Assembly (NCBI RefSeq): GCF_016834655.1
Contig: NZ_JAENHP010000037.1
Location: 1-63,313, forward strand
DNA from: Paractinoplanes ovalisporus
GTDB taxonomy: Bacteria > Actinomycetota > Actinomycetes > Mycobacteriales > Micromonosporaceae
Length of the DNA: 63,313 nt
Direction: 5' to 3'
The notes below the pieces were generated by a model. It did no database searches. It had not been told where the DNA came from and worked only from the letters and a program-made list of their open reading frames with translations. Below, piece after piece: positions 16,207 through 25,281 of the stretch. Both the position numbers and the translations under genes were made by a program. Position 1 is the stretch's first letter. The number at the start of each line of letters is the position of its first letter.

Positions 16207-17427
16207 ATGGACGAATCCGTGCGCCTCCGCACCGCCACCGACGAGGATCGGCGCGCGATCGCCGACCTGCTCATCTATGTCTTCAACGAGCACGCGACCG
16301 ATGAACTGCGCGAACTCGAAAAGTTGATCATCGAGCCGGGGCGCTCGATGGTGGCCGAGGACGACGGCCGGGTCGTCGGCACGGCGGCCGCCCAGACCCG
16401 CGAGATGACAATTCCGGGCGGCGTGTTGCCGACCGCCCATGTCACCGGGGTCGGCGTGTCACCCACCCATCGCCGCCGCGGCATCCTGACCTCGATGATG
16501 CGCGGGCAGCTGCTCGAGATCGCCGAGGCCGGGCGCGAGCCGGTGGCGGCGCTCTGGGCCAGCGAGACCGCGATCTACCCGCGCTTCGGTTACGGCCCCG
16601 CCTCGAGCCGGCTGCGCTTCGACATCCTCAGCCGCGAGGTGAAGATCACCGCCCCGGCCGCCCCGCCCGGGCGGCTGCGGCTGGTCGTGCCGGCGGCCGC
16701 GCGGGCCGAGCTGACCGCGGTGCACGACGATCTGCGGATCCACCGGGTGGGCTGGTCGAGCCGCCCCGACTACTGGTGGCAATACCTGCTGACCGAGAGC
16801 GACGGGCATCGTAACGGCGCCACCGAGTCGCGCGGCGTGCTCTACGAGACGGCCGAGGGACCGGTCGGATACGCCCTGTGGCGCGTCAAGAACGACTGGG
16901 GTGCGCACGGCCCGGCCGGTGAGGTGCGCGTGCGCGAGGTGGTCGCGGGCAACCCGGGCGTCTATGCCGAGCTGTGGCGTTTCCTGCTCTCGCTCGACCT
17001 GGCCCGCACGGCGTCGTACCACTACGGCGCCCTCGACGAGCCGCTGCAGTTCATCGTCGACGAGCCTCGCAAGCTGGGCCGCAGCTTCCAAGACGCGCTC
17101 TGGGTGCGTCTGGTCGACCTGCCCACGGCGCTCGAGGCCCGGCGTTACGCGTGCCCGGTCGACGCGGTGTTCGAGGTCACCGACCCGATCATCGAGGCCA
17201 ACAACGGCCGGTGGCGGCTCACCGGGGGTCCGGACAAGGCGTCCTGCGTACGCACCCAGGACGCCCCCGACTTCGCCTGCTCGATCACCGAGCTGGGCGC
17301 GGCCTATCTGGGCGGGACCACCCTGGCCACGCTGCACACAGCGGGCCGGATCGAGAAGTTCACCGACAACCTGCCCTCGACGGCGTTCACGTGGCTGCGA
17401 CAGCCCAGCTCCATCGAGGTGTTCTGA
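16207..17427 (+). CDS. Eis-like GNAT family N-acetyltransferase
   Basis: A 406-residue acetyltransferase of the Eis (enhanced intracellular survival) type: an N-terminal GNAT domain with acetyl-CoA loop VGVSPTHRRRGILTSMM, a second degenerate GNAT domain, and a C-terminal SCP2-like domain. It ends in a hydrophobic EVF; in this family the C-terminal carboxylate serves in catalysis. Family members acetylate amines such as aminoglycosides at several positions, but the natural substrate here is unknown. Length is typical. Confidence 0.9.
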   Translation: MDESVRLRTATDEDRRAIADLLIYVFNEHATDELRELEKLIIEPGRSMVAEDDGRVVGTAAAQTREMTIPGGVLPTAHVTGVGVSPTHRRRGILTSMMRGQLLEIAEAGREPVAALWASETAIYPRFGYGPASSRLRFDILSREVKITAPAAPPGRLRLVVPAAARAELTAVHDDLRIHRVGWSSRPDYWWQYLLTESDGHRNGATESRGVLYETAEGPVGYALWRVKNDWGAHGPAGEVRVREVVAGNPGVYAELWRFLLSLDLARTASYHYGALDEPLQFIVDEPRKLGRSFQDALWVRLVDLPTALEARRYACPVDAVFEVTDPIIEANNGRWRLTGGPDKASCVRTQDAPDFACSITELGAAYLGGTTLATLHTAGRIEKFTDNLPSTAFTWLRQPSSIEVF

Positions 17428-17451
17428 GCACGGCCGGGGTAGCGTCGGCGC

Positions 17452-17853
17452 ATGGGTGAGCCCGAACGCCGACGCCGCCGCCTGCGTCCCCCGTCCCACC
17501 AGGCCGTGCCGGCCCCACCGCCGGTCGTCGAGGAAGACGGGGAATCGGCCGTGACCGGCGGCATCGCCGACCTGGCGGCCGAGGAACCACCGGTCGAGCG
17601 GGTGGTGCGGCCGCCCCGCACGAACGGCGGCAACGGGGGCAGCCGCCGCCCCGCGGGCGCGAACGGCGACGAGGCCGAGCGCGGGCTGCGCGGCCTCGTC
17701 GGTTCCGGGTCGTCCCAGGTGAGCGTCGGCGCCGCCCTGCGCGCGCGTGACGCGGCCCGGCCCACCGATCAGGACCTGGCCGACGCCGACGCCAACCTGA
17801 CGATCGTGCGGCGGAACTGGGTTCCGCGCGAGGACCTGCCCCGCAACCGCTAG
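17452..17853 (+). CDS. disordered basic/acidic protein, unknown function
   Basis: A 133-residue protein with low-complexity content (RRRRRLRPP near the N-terminus, Gly/Asn-rich middle) and a more conserved-looking C-terminus (QDLADADANLTIVRRNWVPREDLPR). There are no membrane segments. A -10 element TAGCGT at 17440-17445 lies 6 nt before the ATG, which indicates a leaderless mRNA and supports this start. Its stop overlaps the rpiB stop by 3 bp in convergent orientation. I do not recognise a family. Confidence 0.65.
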   Translation: MGEPERRRRRLRPPSHQAVPAPPPVVEEDGESAVTGGIADLAAEEPPVERVVRPPRTNGGNGGSRRPAGANGDEAERGLRGLVGSGSSQVSVGAALRARDAARPTDQDLADADANLTIVRRNWVPREDLPRNR

Positions 17854-18326
17854 CTCTGGGGAAGCTCGGGCAAGGCGGGCCGGCCGGCCTCGTATTCGGC
17901 CAGCTGGCCGATGCGGCGGGCGTGGCGCGGGTTGCCGGAGAACGGGGTGGCCAGGAACGTCTCGACGAACGCGGTGGCCTCGTCCAGGGTGTGCTCGCGG
18001 GCGCCGATGCTGATCACGTTGGCGTCGTTGTGCTGGCGGGCCAGCTGGGCGATCTCGGTGCGCCAGACCAGGGCCGCGCGGACCCCGTCGATCTTGTTGG
18101 CGGCGATCTGCTCGCCGTTGCCCGACCCGCCGATCACGATGCCCAGCGAACCCTCGTCGGCGACCACCTTGGCCCCCGTGTGCAGGCAGAACGCCGGGTA
18201 GTCGTCCTCCGGGTCGTAAACGTGCGGTCCCACGTCCACGACGTCGTGTCCCTGCTTGATCAGGTGGTTGACGAGGTGCATCTTCAGCTCGTAACCGGCG
18301 TGGTCGGAACCCAGGTAGACGCGCAT
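17850..18326 (-). CDS. rpiB: ribose-5-phosphate isomerase B
   Basis: A 158-residue RpiB/LacAB-family isomerase interconverting ribose 5-phosphate and ribulose 5-phosphate in the pentose phosphate pathway. Motifs: YLGSDHAGYELK at the start and GGSGNGEQIAANK around residue 67. Like the mycobacterial enzyme, the position used by Cys in other bacteria is replaced and the Glu of GNGEQ is the likely base. The C-terminal extension is typical of actinobacteria. It lies 28 bp after the alpha/beta hydrolase gene on the same strand. Confidence 0.95.
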   Translation of the reverse strand: MRVYLGSDHAGYELKMHLVNHLIKQGHDVVDVGPHVYDPEDDYPAFCLHTGAKVVADEGSLGIVIGGSGNGEQIAANKIDGVRAALVWRTEIAQLARQHNDANVISIGAREHTLDEATAFVETFLATPFSGNPRHARRIGQLAEYEAGRPALPELPQS

Positions 18327-18354
18327 GGACTCACTCTCTCAGAAAAGGAACGGG

Positions 18355-19269
18355 TCAGAAGGTCAAGCCCGCGCGCAGGTAGGCGGCGACCTGATCAATG
18401 GCCACGCGCGCGTCGTCGATCACCGCCAGCTTGCGGGCGAAACCATGATTCACCCCCATGTAGCGGGTGTGCACCACGGGCACCCCGGCCGCCAGCAGAG
18501 CGTCCGCGTAGTCGGCGCCCTCGTCGCGCAGGGCGTCGTACTCGGCCGTGATGATCAGGGCCGGGGGCATCCCGGCCAGGCTCTCGGCGGCCAGCGGGGC
18601 CACGTCGGGGGTGAAGCGGGTCATCGGGTCGGGGACGTACGTCTCCCACGCCAGCTTCATCGACGCGCGGTCCAGCCCGTACGAGCCCACCTCGTCGTAC
18701 GACTCCGAAGCGGTCATCGGGTCGATCGCCGGGTAGATCAGCACCTGGAGGTCGAGCGGTGTGGCCGCGTCCCGTTGCCGGCGGGCCGCGACCGTGGCCA
18801 GCTGACCGCCCGCGCTGTCGCCGCCGATGGCCAGCCGGGACGGGTCGACGCCAAGCTCGTCGGCGCCGGACTTGCGGACGAAGGCCAGGACCGCCTCGAC
18901 GTCCTCCAGGGCGGCCGGGAACACGTGTTCCGGGGCGAGCCGGTATCCGACCGAGAGCACCGCGCAGCCGGACCGGTCGGCGATGCGGCGGCACACCCGG
19001 TCGACGGTCTCGATGCTGCCGTAGCACCAGCCGCCGCCGTGCACGTAGACGAACACGGGCGCGTCGACCCGCGCGGCGTAGAGCCGGGCCGGCACTCCCC
19101 CGGCGTCGACGTCGACCACGACCGGGAGCGGCAGCGCCGGGCCGGTCTCGGCCTCGTTCGCGTCCTCCATCGCCTGCCGGATGAAGTCCAGCTGCTCGTG
19201 CGGGTCGCTGAGACCGGCCGGCGGCCGGGCCCGGAGCCCGGCCGCCGCGGTGACCTGAGGGTTGAGCAT
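18355..19269 (-). CDS. alpha/beta hydrolase, hormone-sensitive-lipase-like esterase
   Basis: A 304-residue esterase. The oxyanion-hole motif HGGGWCYGS (about residue 90), nucleophile elbow GGDSAGGQ (about 155), acid in EYDALRDEG and catalytic His in GVNHGF are all present, so it is a typical family IV (HSL) carboxylesterase. The substrate is unknown. The start is the ATG at 19269, 4 bp after the upstream stop, so it is cotranscribed with the DUF1015 gene. A longer frame exists but would overlap that gene. Confidence 0.9.
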   Translation of the reverse strand: MLNPQVTAAAGLRARPPAGLSDPHEQLDFIRQAMEDANEAETGPALPLPVVVDVDAGGVPARLYAARVDAPVFVYVHGGGWCYGSIETVDRVCRRIADRSGCAVLSVGYRLAPEHVFPAALEDVEAVLAFVRKSGADELGVDPSRLAIGGDSAGGQLATVAARRQRDAATPLDLQVLIYPAIDPMTASESYDEVGSYGLDRASMKLAWETYVPDPMTRFTPDVAPLAAESLAGMPPALIITAEYDALRDEGADYADALLAAGVPVVHTRYMGVNHGFARKLAVIDDARVAIDQVAAYLRAGLTF

Positions 19270-19273
19270 CCGC

Positions 19274-20470
19274 TCAGTCGAGCTGGGCGAGGACGAGACC
19301 GCCACGCGCCTTGGGCGTGAACCACGTGCTCTTGCGCGGCAGCTTCTGCCGTTCCAGGTTCACCCGGACGAAATCGTCCACGGTCACCGGCGCGACCAGC
19401 ACGGCCAGCTCGGACCGCTCGGCGTCGACCTCGCCCCGCAACCACTCGGCCGGGTAGTCGCCGCCGACGTAGTTGATCCGCTTGTCGCCCGGGTCGAGAC
19501 CCAGCACGTCGCGCAGCAGGACCCGCTCGACCAGCGCGTGGTCGAGGTTGTCGACGTCGGGCAGGCTGGGGTTGACCGGCAGCCCGACCGTGAACGAGCG
19601 GCCCTCGGCATAGAGCTCGACCGTGCCCTTGCTCGGGATCTGCGCCGGCCGCGGCACCTCGGTGACCGTGGCACCGGCCGCGCGCAGCCGGGCCAGCAGG
19701 TCGCCGAGCGGGAGCGGCAGCTCGCTGACCAGCCGGTTGTAGGGCTGGATGGCGACCGAGGCCGGCGTGGTGACGACGGCCAGGAAGCGGGGCAGGCCGG
19801 CGGTCTGCGCGGCCAGGCTGCGATGGTTGCCGTCGGCCACGACCAGTTCGCCGCCGCCGGCCAGCCCGGTCAGCTCGGTCTGGAGCGGACCCGGGCCGAC
19901 GACCCAGATGGCGTGGGTGCGGCCGGTCTGGTCGGTGTCGGTGGCGGCGGGCGGGCCGGCCTGCTCGGTCGCGGCGGCCAGGGCCACGTGCAGTTCGTCG
20001 CCCCGGGCGGTCTGCAGCAGCAGGACGGGCGACAGCAGCGTCGCCACCGCCTCGGCCAGGGCCACGCGCTCGCGGACCTTCTCGAGGAACACGTCCTCGT
20101 TGCGGATCACCAGACCGGGCTCGTCGGCGCTGGTGGAGATCTGGTCGGTGTCGACCATGCTCCAGAGCCCGTACGCCGCGGGCTCGCCGGGCGCGGTGAT
20201 CCGGTAGAGCACGACCACGTCGTCGGCCGGGGTGTAGAGCCCCTCGGCCCGCATCAGTGCGAGCCGGGCCACCGCGTCGGGCAGCGACTGCGGAAAGGAC
20301 TGGCCGAGAGAATCGGGAGCCAGATGCGGCATCTCGATCGCGAGAGAACTATGCGGATTGTCGGCGATGATGGACGTGATTTCGGCGTCGTCGGCGAATT
20401 CGTCGTAGTTCTGGGCGCCGGTGCCACCAGTGGTGACCCAGGCCCGGCTGATCGGGTGCACGACCGTCAT
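19274..20470 (-). CDS. DUF1015 family protein
   Basis: A 398-residue protein of the DUF1015 family, recognised from its length, the N-terminal NPHSSLAIEMPH segment and the central VADGNHRSLAA motif, which corresponds to the DG(H/N)HR signature. The family function is unknown. The start at 20470 is preceded by TAGTTT (20478-20483) with a 7-nt spacer, a leaderless layout. The TAG of that element is also the stop codon of the small gene upstream. It heads a run continuing into the esterase and rpiB. Confidence 0.85.
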   Translation of the reverse strand: MTVVHPISRAWVTTGGTGAQNYDEFADDAEITSIIADNPHSSLAIEMPHLAPDSLGQSFPQSLPDAVARLALMRAEGLYTPADDVVVLYRITAPGEPAAYGLWSMVDTDQISTSADEPGLVIRNEDVFLEKVRERVALAEAVATLLSPVLLLQTARGDELHVALAAATEQAGPPAATDTDQTGRTHAIWVVGPGPLQTELTGLAGGGELVVADGNHRSLAAQTAGLPRFLAVVTTPASVAIQPYNRLVSELPLPLGDLLARLRAAGATVTEVPRPAQIPSKGTVELYAEGRSFTVGLPVNPSLPDVDNLDHALVERVLLRDVLGLDPGDKRINYVGGDYPAEWLRGEVDAERSELAVLVAPVTVDDFVRVNLERQKLPRKSTWFTPKARGGLVLAQLD

Positions 20471-20480
20471 GGGGTCGAAA

Positions 20481-20693
20481 CTACCGGGCGGCCCGAACGT
20501 GCTTGCCGACGGGCATGTTGCCGCGTGACCTGGCCAGCTGACCCCGGCGCCAGCTTCCGATCGGACGTTCGAACGGGACGGCCTGAACCGTCACCGGGGG
20601 CGCGACCAGCGCCGCCAGCTCGGCCGGAAGATTGGTCCAGTCGCCGCGGTGGACCGCGAAGCTGGACGGGGCGACGGCGTCGGAGTCCGCCAT
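20481..20693 (-). CDS. small protein, unknown function
   Basis: A 70-residue soluble protein: an N-terminal acidic/Ser segment, then HRGDWTNLPAELAALVAPPVTVQAVPFERPIG, seen in part, and a basic C-terminus (RRGQLARSRGNMPVGKHVRAAR in part). The ATG at 20693 has GGAGG 6 nt upstream. A longer frame to 20735 exists, but the 5' part would encode the perfect hairpin at 20705-20737. I do not recognise a family. Confidence 0.6.
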   Translation of the reverse strand: MADSDAVAPSSFAVHRGDWTNLPAELAALVAPPVTVQAVPFERPIGSWRRGQLARSRGNMPVGKHVRAAR

Positions 20694-20704
20694 TTCAGCC
20701 TCCG

Positions 20705-20737
20705 CGTTGGATGAGGTGTGCATCACCTCATCCAACG
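20705..20737. repeat. perfect 14-bp inverted repeat
   Basis: CGTTGGATGAGGTG (20705-20718), a 5-nt loop, and CACCTCATCCAACG (20724-20737) are perfectly complementary. It lies between the dsbA-like gene and the ribosome site of the 70-residue gene on the minus strand. No T-run follows. It could be a terminator without U-tract, an operator, or a 5' leader structure. Confidence 0.8.
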
Positions 20738-20783
20738 AGACGACGGAGGCCGGGGTTAGCGCTTTCGGCGTGACACCGAAGGT

Positions 20784-21413
20784 TCAGTCAAATATGGGAC
20801 CGATGTCACGTGTGCGCTTGATCTCGAAGAAGCCGGGGGTTCCGGCGACCAGCATCACGCCGTCCCAGAGCCGGCCCGCGGCCTCACCCTTGGGCGCCGG
20901 GGTGACCACCGGGCCGAAGAAGGCGATCTTCTCGTCGTCGCCGCCGGGGCCCGGGGCGTGGATGACCGGGGTGCCGACGTCCATGCCGACCGGCTTCATC
21001 CCGGCGTCGTGGCTGCCCCGCAGCGCGTCGTCCCAGGCGTTGCTGCCGGCCGCGTCGGCCAGCGCCGGGTCGAGGCCCACCTCGGTCAGCGCCTCGGTGT
21101 AGAGCTGCGGGCCGAACTCGTACTTCCGCAGATGAATGCGGGTGCCGAGGGCGGTGTAGAGGTCGCGGAGCACCGGTGGACCGGCGGCCTCGGCGGCGGC
21201 GATGCAGACCCGTACGGGCCCCCACGCCTTGGCCAGGAAGCTCGTGTAGTCGTCGGGCAGGTCGCGACCCTGGTTGAGGACGGACAGGCTCATCACGTTG
21301 AACCGGATGTCGAGAGGGCGCACCTTCTCGACCTCGAGCAGCCAGCGTGAGGTGATCCAGGCCCACGGACAGGCGGGGTCGAACCACATGTCGACCGTGG
21401 CGCGTTCAGTCAT
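20784..21413 (-). CDS. DsbA family protein (mycothiol-dependent nitroreductase-like)
   Basis: A 209-residue thioredoxin-fold protein with the DsbA helical insertion. The N-terminal motif is FDPACPWAW with C15 as the only active-site Cys, so the usual second Cys of CxxC is Ala. The cis-Pro loop is GTPVIH. Overall it resembles the actinobacterial Rv2466c group of mycothiol-dependent reductases. The ATG at 21413 has GGAGGAG upstream. It is divergent from pepN and is the first gene of the leftward run toward rpiB. Confidence 0.85.
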   Translation of the reverse strand: MTERATVDMWFDPACPWAWITSRWLLEVEKVRPLDIRFNVMSLSVLNQGRDLPDDYTSFLAKAWGPVRVCIAAAEAAGPPVLRDLYTALGTRIHLRKYEFGPQLYTEALTEVGLDPALADAAGSNAWDDALRGSHDAGMKPVGMDVGTPVIHAPGPGGDDEKIAFFGPVVTPAPKGEAAGRLWDGVMLVAGTPGFFEIKRTRDIGPIFD

Positions 21414-21541
21414 GAATCAGATACTCCTCCCGGCAACTATCTCGTGCCCGGTGAGGGCCGAGTCCACTCCGGGTGAGGTGCGACACCCGGACGCCGCCTA
21501 GGCTGGCGGAGGAAAGCTTGTGCGCTCAGAGGAGAGTGACT

Positions 21542-24100
21542 GTGGCCGGAGTTCGAAATTTGACCCAGGTGGAGGCGGCCGAGCGGGCCCGCCTGCTGGA
21601 TGTCACCGGGTACGACATCACCTTGGATCTGACCGACGGCCACGGCAATCCCGGCGACGGCACGTTCCGCTCCACCACGGTCGTGACGTTCACCTGCCGT
21701 GAGCCCGGGGCGGAGACCTTCATCGAGACCGCGGCGGCCTCGGTGCGGTCGGCGACGCTGAACGGCGAGCCGCTCGACCTGGCCGGTTTCTCGGCCGAGA
21801 AGGGCCTGACCCTGACCGGGCTGGCCGCCGAGAACGAACTGGTGGTCGACGCCGACTTCGCCTACTCGGCGAGCGGGCAGGGCCTGCAGCGCAGCCCCGA
21901 CCCGGTCGACAAGGAGATCTATCTCTACAGCCAGTTCGAGACCGCGGACGCCCAGCGCGTGTACGCGTGTTTCGACCAGCCCGACCTCAAGAGCGTCTAC
22001 ACCTGGCACGCGACCGTCCCGAAGCACTGGAAGGTCATCTCCAACATGCCGGCCGAGCGCGACGAGGCCGCGGGCCCGGGTGCGAAGACCGTGCACTTCC
22101 AGACGTCGGCCCGGATGAGCACCTACATCACCGCGATCTGTGCCGGGCCCTACCACGAGGTACGCGACTCCCACGACGGCATCTCGCTCGGCGTCTTCTG
22201 CCGCGCGTCGATGGCGCAATACCTCGACCCCGACGACCTGTTCCTGGTCACCAAGCAGGGCTTCGACTTCTTCCACGAGCAGTTCGGCGTGCGCTACCCG
22301 CTGCCCAAGTACGACCAGCTGTGGGTGCCCGACTTCAACGCCGGCGCGATGGAGAACTTCGGCTGCGTGACGCACGCCGAGGCGCACTACATCTACCGCT
22401 CGCAGGTCACCGACTTCGAGTACGAGCAGCGCGCCAACACGATCCTGCACGAGATGGCCCACATGTGGTTCGGCGACCTCGTGACCATGCGCTGGTGGAA
22501 CGACCTGTGGCTGAACGAGTCGTTCGCCGAGTGGGCCAGCCACTGGTGCAACACGCACGCCACGCGCTTCACCGACGCCTGGACGACCTTCCTTTCCGTA
22601 CGCAAGAGCTGGGGTTACCGCCAGGACCAGCTGTCCTCGACGCACCCGGTCTACACGGAGATGCCCGACCTCGAGGCGGTGGAGGTCAACTTCGACGGCA
22701 TCACGTACGCCAAGGGCGCCAGCGTGATCAAGCAGCTCGTCGCGTACGTGGGTCTCGACTCCTTCCTCACCGGCCTGCGCGCCTATTTCGGCAAGCACGC
22801 CTGGGGCAACGCCACCTTCGACGACCTGCTCACCGAGCTCGAGACGGCGTCCGGCCGCGAGCTGCGCAAGTTCGCCGCCCAGTGGCTCGAGACGGCGCAG
22901 GTCAACACGCTGCGCCCGGTCGTCGAGATCGGCCCCGACGGCACGTACGCGAGCGTGGTCGTGCAGCAGGAGGCCCCGGCCGACTATCCGACGCTGCGCA
23001 CCCACCGCATCGGCGTCGGCCTCTACGACCTCGAGGGCGACCGTCTGGTGCGGCGCGACCTGCTCGAGATCGACGTCACCGGCGAGCGCACCGAGATCCC
23101 CGCGCTGGCCGGCGTCAAGGCGGCCGACGTGCTGCTGCTCAACGACGACGACCTCTCGTACGCGAAACTGCGGCTGGACGAGCGTTCGATGGCCACCGTG
23201 GTGCGCCACATCGACGGCCTCGACTCGTCGCTGTCCCGCGCGCTGTGCTGGAACGCCGCCTGGGACATGCTGCGCGACGCCGAGCTGGCCGCCCGCGACT
23301 ACGTGACGCTGGTCTGCTCGGGTCTGCCGGCCGAGACCGACATCAACCTCACCACCTGGACCGCCCGGCAGGCGGCCACCGCCGTCGCCCAGTACGCCGA
23401 CCCGGCCTGGCAGGACACCGGCTGGGCCCGGCTGGCCGAGCTGGCCCGCACCTCGCTGGCCTCGGCCGAACCGGGCAGCGGCTGGCAGCTCACCTGGGCC
23501 CGCTCGTTCATCGGCGCCGCCCGCACCCCCGACGAGCAGGCCGTGCTGCGCGGCTGGCTGGCCGGCGAGGGTGTGCCCGAGGGTCTCGTGGTCGACACCG
23601 AGCTGCGCTGGTCGCTGCTGCAGTCGCTGGCGTCATTGGGCGCGACGACCGACGACGAGATCGAGAACGAGCTCAACTCGGACCGCACCGCGAGCGGCGA
23701 GCGGGAGGCGGCGATCGCCCGCGCGCTGATCCCCACGGCCGAGAACAAGGCCCGCGTGTGGGCCGACCTGACCGGCGAGAAGGACGTGCCCAACTGGCTC
23801 AACCGGTCGCTGCTCAGCGGCTTCCAGAGCGCCAAGCAGGCCGAGCTGACCGCGCCCTACGCCGAGAAGTACTTCGACGTAGTCGCCGACGTGTGGGAGC
23901 GCTCGGACAGCGAGCCCGCGCAGGAGTTCGTGATGATGGGCTACCCGGTCTATCAGATCAGCGAGAAGACGGTGGCGCTGACCGACGCGTGGCTGGCTCG
24001 TGAGGGCCAGCCGGCCTCACTGCGCCGGCTGGTCGCCGAGGGCCGCGACGGCGTGCTCCGCGCGATCAAGGCCCGCGCCAAGGACAAGAGCGCCGGCTAG
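21542..24100 (+). CDS. pepN: aminopeptidase N (M1 metallopeptidase)
   Basis: An 852-residue zinc aminopeptidase. The exopeptidase motif GAMEN is at 268-272, the zinc site HEMAH at 303-307 with the third ligand in NESFAEW, and the C-terminal ERAP1-like helical domain is complete. Length matches actinobacterial PepN. It removes N-terminal residues from peptides in the cytosol, which fits downstream processing of Clp products. The GTG at 21542 follows GAGGAGAG. It converges with the Uma2 gene with a 4-bp stop overlap. Confidence 0.97.
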   Translation: MAGVRNLTQVEAAERARLLDVTGYDITLDLTDGHGNPGDGTFRSTTVVTFTCREPGAETFIETAAASVRSATLNGEPLDLAGFSAEKGLTLTGLAAENELVVDADFAYSASGQGLQRSPDPVDKEIYLYSQFETADAQRVYACFDQPDLKSVYTWHATVPKHWKVISNMPAERDEAAGPGAKTVHFQTSARMSTYITAICAGPYHEVRDSHDGISLGVFCRASMAQYLDPDDLFLVTKQGFDFFHEQFGVRYPLPKYDQLWVPDFNAGAMENFGCVTHAEAHYIYRSQVTDFEYEQRANTILHEMAHMWFGDLVTMRWWNDLWLNESFAEWASHWCNTHATRFTDAWTTFLSVRKSWGYRQDQLSSTHPVYTEMPDLEAVEVNFDGITYAKGASVIKQLVAYVGLDSFLTGLRAYFGKHAWGNATFDDLLTELETASGRELRKFAAQWLETAQVNTLRPVVEIGPDGTYASVVVQQEAPADYPTLRTHRIGVGLYDLEGDRLVRRDLLEIDVTGERTEIPALAGVKAADVLLLNDDDLSYAKLRLDERSMATVVRHIDGLDSSLSRALCWNAAWDMLRDAELAARDYVTLVCSGLPAETDINLTTWTARQAATAVAQYADPAWQDTGWARLAELARTSLASAEPGSGWQLTWARSFIGAARTPDEQAVLRGWLAGEGVPEGLVVDTELRWSLLQSLASLGATTDDEIENELNSDRTASGEREAAIARALIPTAENKARVWADLTGEKDVPNWLNRSLLSGFQSAKQAELTAPYAEKYFDVVADVWERSDSEPAQEFVMMGYPVYQISEKTVALTDAWLAREGQPASLRRLVAEGRDGVLRAIKARAKDKSAG

Positions 24101-24684
24101 ATCCACGCCGCCGGGGTGACCCGGACGGGATAGGGGGCGTCGAGCTTGACCGGCTCGGCGCCCTCGATGCTCTGCCGGGACCGGTAGCGGGCGGCCCCCA
24201 GCTCGTACGTGCGCAGCAGCGGGGTGCCCCGGCCGGGCTCGACGCGCCAGTACCAGGGGATGCCGGCCTCGGCGTACAGGGACGGCTTGAGAAGACGGTC
24301 GAAGCGGCGCGTGGCCGTCGTCTCGACCTCGACCACGAGGGCCACGTCGGCCGGGTCGCACCAGATCGCCCCGGACGAGCGCGGGCGCAGCACGGTGACG
24401 TCGGGCACGAGGTTGCTGTCGCCGATCTCGACGCCGAGCCGGTCGCAGACCCACCAGCCCTCGGGCGCGGCCGCGCGCAGCTGCTCGACCACCGCGCGGA
24501 CGATCGTCTCGTGCGACTCGGGCTCGGGCGGGGCGACGTGCAGGCTGCCGTCGACGATCTCGTAACGGTGGCCGTCCTGCGGGAAGAGATGAAGGTCGGG
24601 CTCGGTCCACTGCCCCTCGGGCGCCGTCCACCGGATCGGGGCGTAAGAAGCCGGACTCGTCATCACCAACCGGACCACCTCCAT
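24097..24684 (-). CDS. Uma2 family endonuclease-fold protein
   Basis: A 195-residue protein with the PD-(D/E)xK fold of the Uma2 (DUF820) family: YEIVDGSLHVAPP, the Asp of VPDVTVL, EVE in VVEVETTATRRFD, and the Lys of LLKPSLYAEAGIPWYW. All nuclease positions appear conserved. Family members are abundant, often multicopy, and of unclear role. The ATG at 24684 is chosen because TAGGCT lies shortly upstream; the ATG at 24663 is an alternative. Confidence 0.85.
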   Translation of the reverse strand: MEVVRLVMTSPASYAPIRWTAPEGQWTEPDLHLFPQDGHRYEIVDGSLHVAPPEPESHETIVRAVVEQLRAAAPEGWWVCDRLGVEIGDSNLVPDVTVLRPRSSGAIWCDPADVALVVEVETTATRRFDRLLKPSLYAEAGIPWYWRVEPGRGTPLLRTYELGAARYRSRQSIEGAEPVKLDAPYPVRVTPAAWI

Positions 24685-24772
24685 CACCGAGGGGTACGAG
24701 CCTATCCACACACAGTTGTTACCGCCGGGTTTCGGCGCGGACACGAGTTCCGGCGCGCTCCGCGCAGACGAC

Positions 24773-24809
24773 AAAAGCCCTCGTCCCACCGGTGGCGGGC
24801 GAGGGCTTT
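24773..24809 (-). terminator. rho-independent terminator after the DUF5130 gene
   Basis: AAAGCCCTCG (24774-24783) pairs with CGAGGGCTTT (24800-24809). On the minus strand the second arm runs into CTTTTGTCG. It follows the DUF5130 stop by about 14 nt. Confidence 0.85.
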
Positions 24810-24822
24810 GTCCTTGATCTGA

Positions 24823-25281
24823 CTATGCGCGACCGGCGTGCGAGGCCAGCTGGTCGATACCGGCGACCACACCACCGGCCAGGTCGCCGCCCGCGAAAGC
24901 GGCCGCCATCGACAGGCCGGCCAGCTTCGCGTCACGGTCGGAGATGCGCTTGCGGGCCTCGTTGCCCGTGATGATCTCGAGCTTGCGCTGGTTGGGCGAG
25001 ACCGCGATCAGGACGGCCAGCTCGGCGTGCTCGATCTGGCCGTGCAGCTTCTCGGCGAAGTTGCGGGCCGGCGTCTCGAACTCGCCGATGTAGACGCTGA
25101 ACGTCAGCCCGGTCTCGGTGTTCGCGATGCGCAGCGCGTGGTCGAGCCGCAGCAGCTGACGCGTCGTGAACGGGCCGTCGGCGGCGTGGTTGTGGGCCAC
25201 GATCGTGTCGCCGCCCGGATGGTCGAGCTCGGTCAGGGGCTGCTCATGCCCACCCTGCTGGGCCAGGTCACCAGCTGTCAC
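24823..25281 (-). CDS. DUF5130 / TPM-domain-like protein
   Basis: A 152-residue soluble protein. The pattern GPFTTRQLLRLDHALRIA and SVYIGEFE, then HAELAVLIAVSPNQRKLEIITG in part, followed by a Gly/Ala-rich helix (AAAFAGGDLAGGVVAGIDQLA in part), matches the TPM_phosphatase-like DUF5130 proteins of actinobacteria. Function is unknown. The GTG at 25281 has GGAGG 7 nt upstream and overlaps the upstream gene by 14 bp, so the two are coupled. Confidence 0.8.
   Translation of the reverse strand: MTAGDLAQQGGHEQPLTELDHPGGDTIVAHNHAADGPFTTRQLLRLDHALRIANTETGLTFSVYIGEFETPARNFAEKLHGQIEHAELAVLIAVSPNQRKLEIITGNEARKRISDRDAKLAGLSMAAAFAGGDLAGGVVAGIDQLASHAGRA

Noticed and set aside
18738..19445. 235-residue frame overlapping the esterase gene
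   Set aside because: It is another frame of the esterase and DUF1015 region with Arg/Ser/Pro-biased content; the esterase motifs HGGGW and GDSAGG lie in the other frame.
20560..20590. Second SOS box (ACGTTCGAACG)
   Set aside because: Only the half-palindrome GTTCGAAC is present inside a coding region; the spaced TCGAAC-N4-GTTCGA structure is missing.
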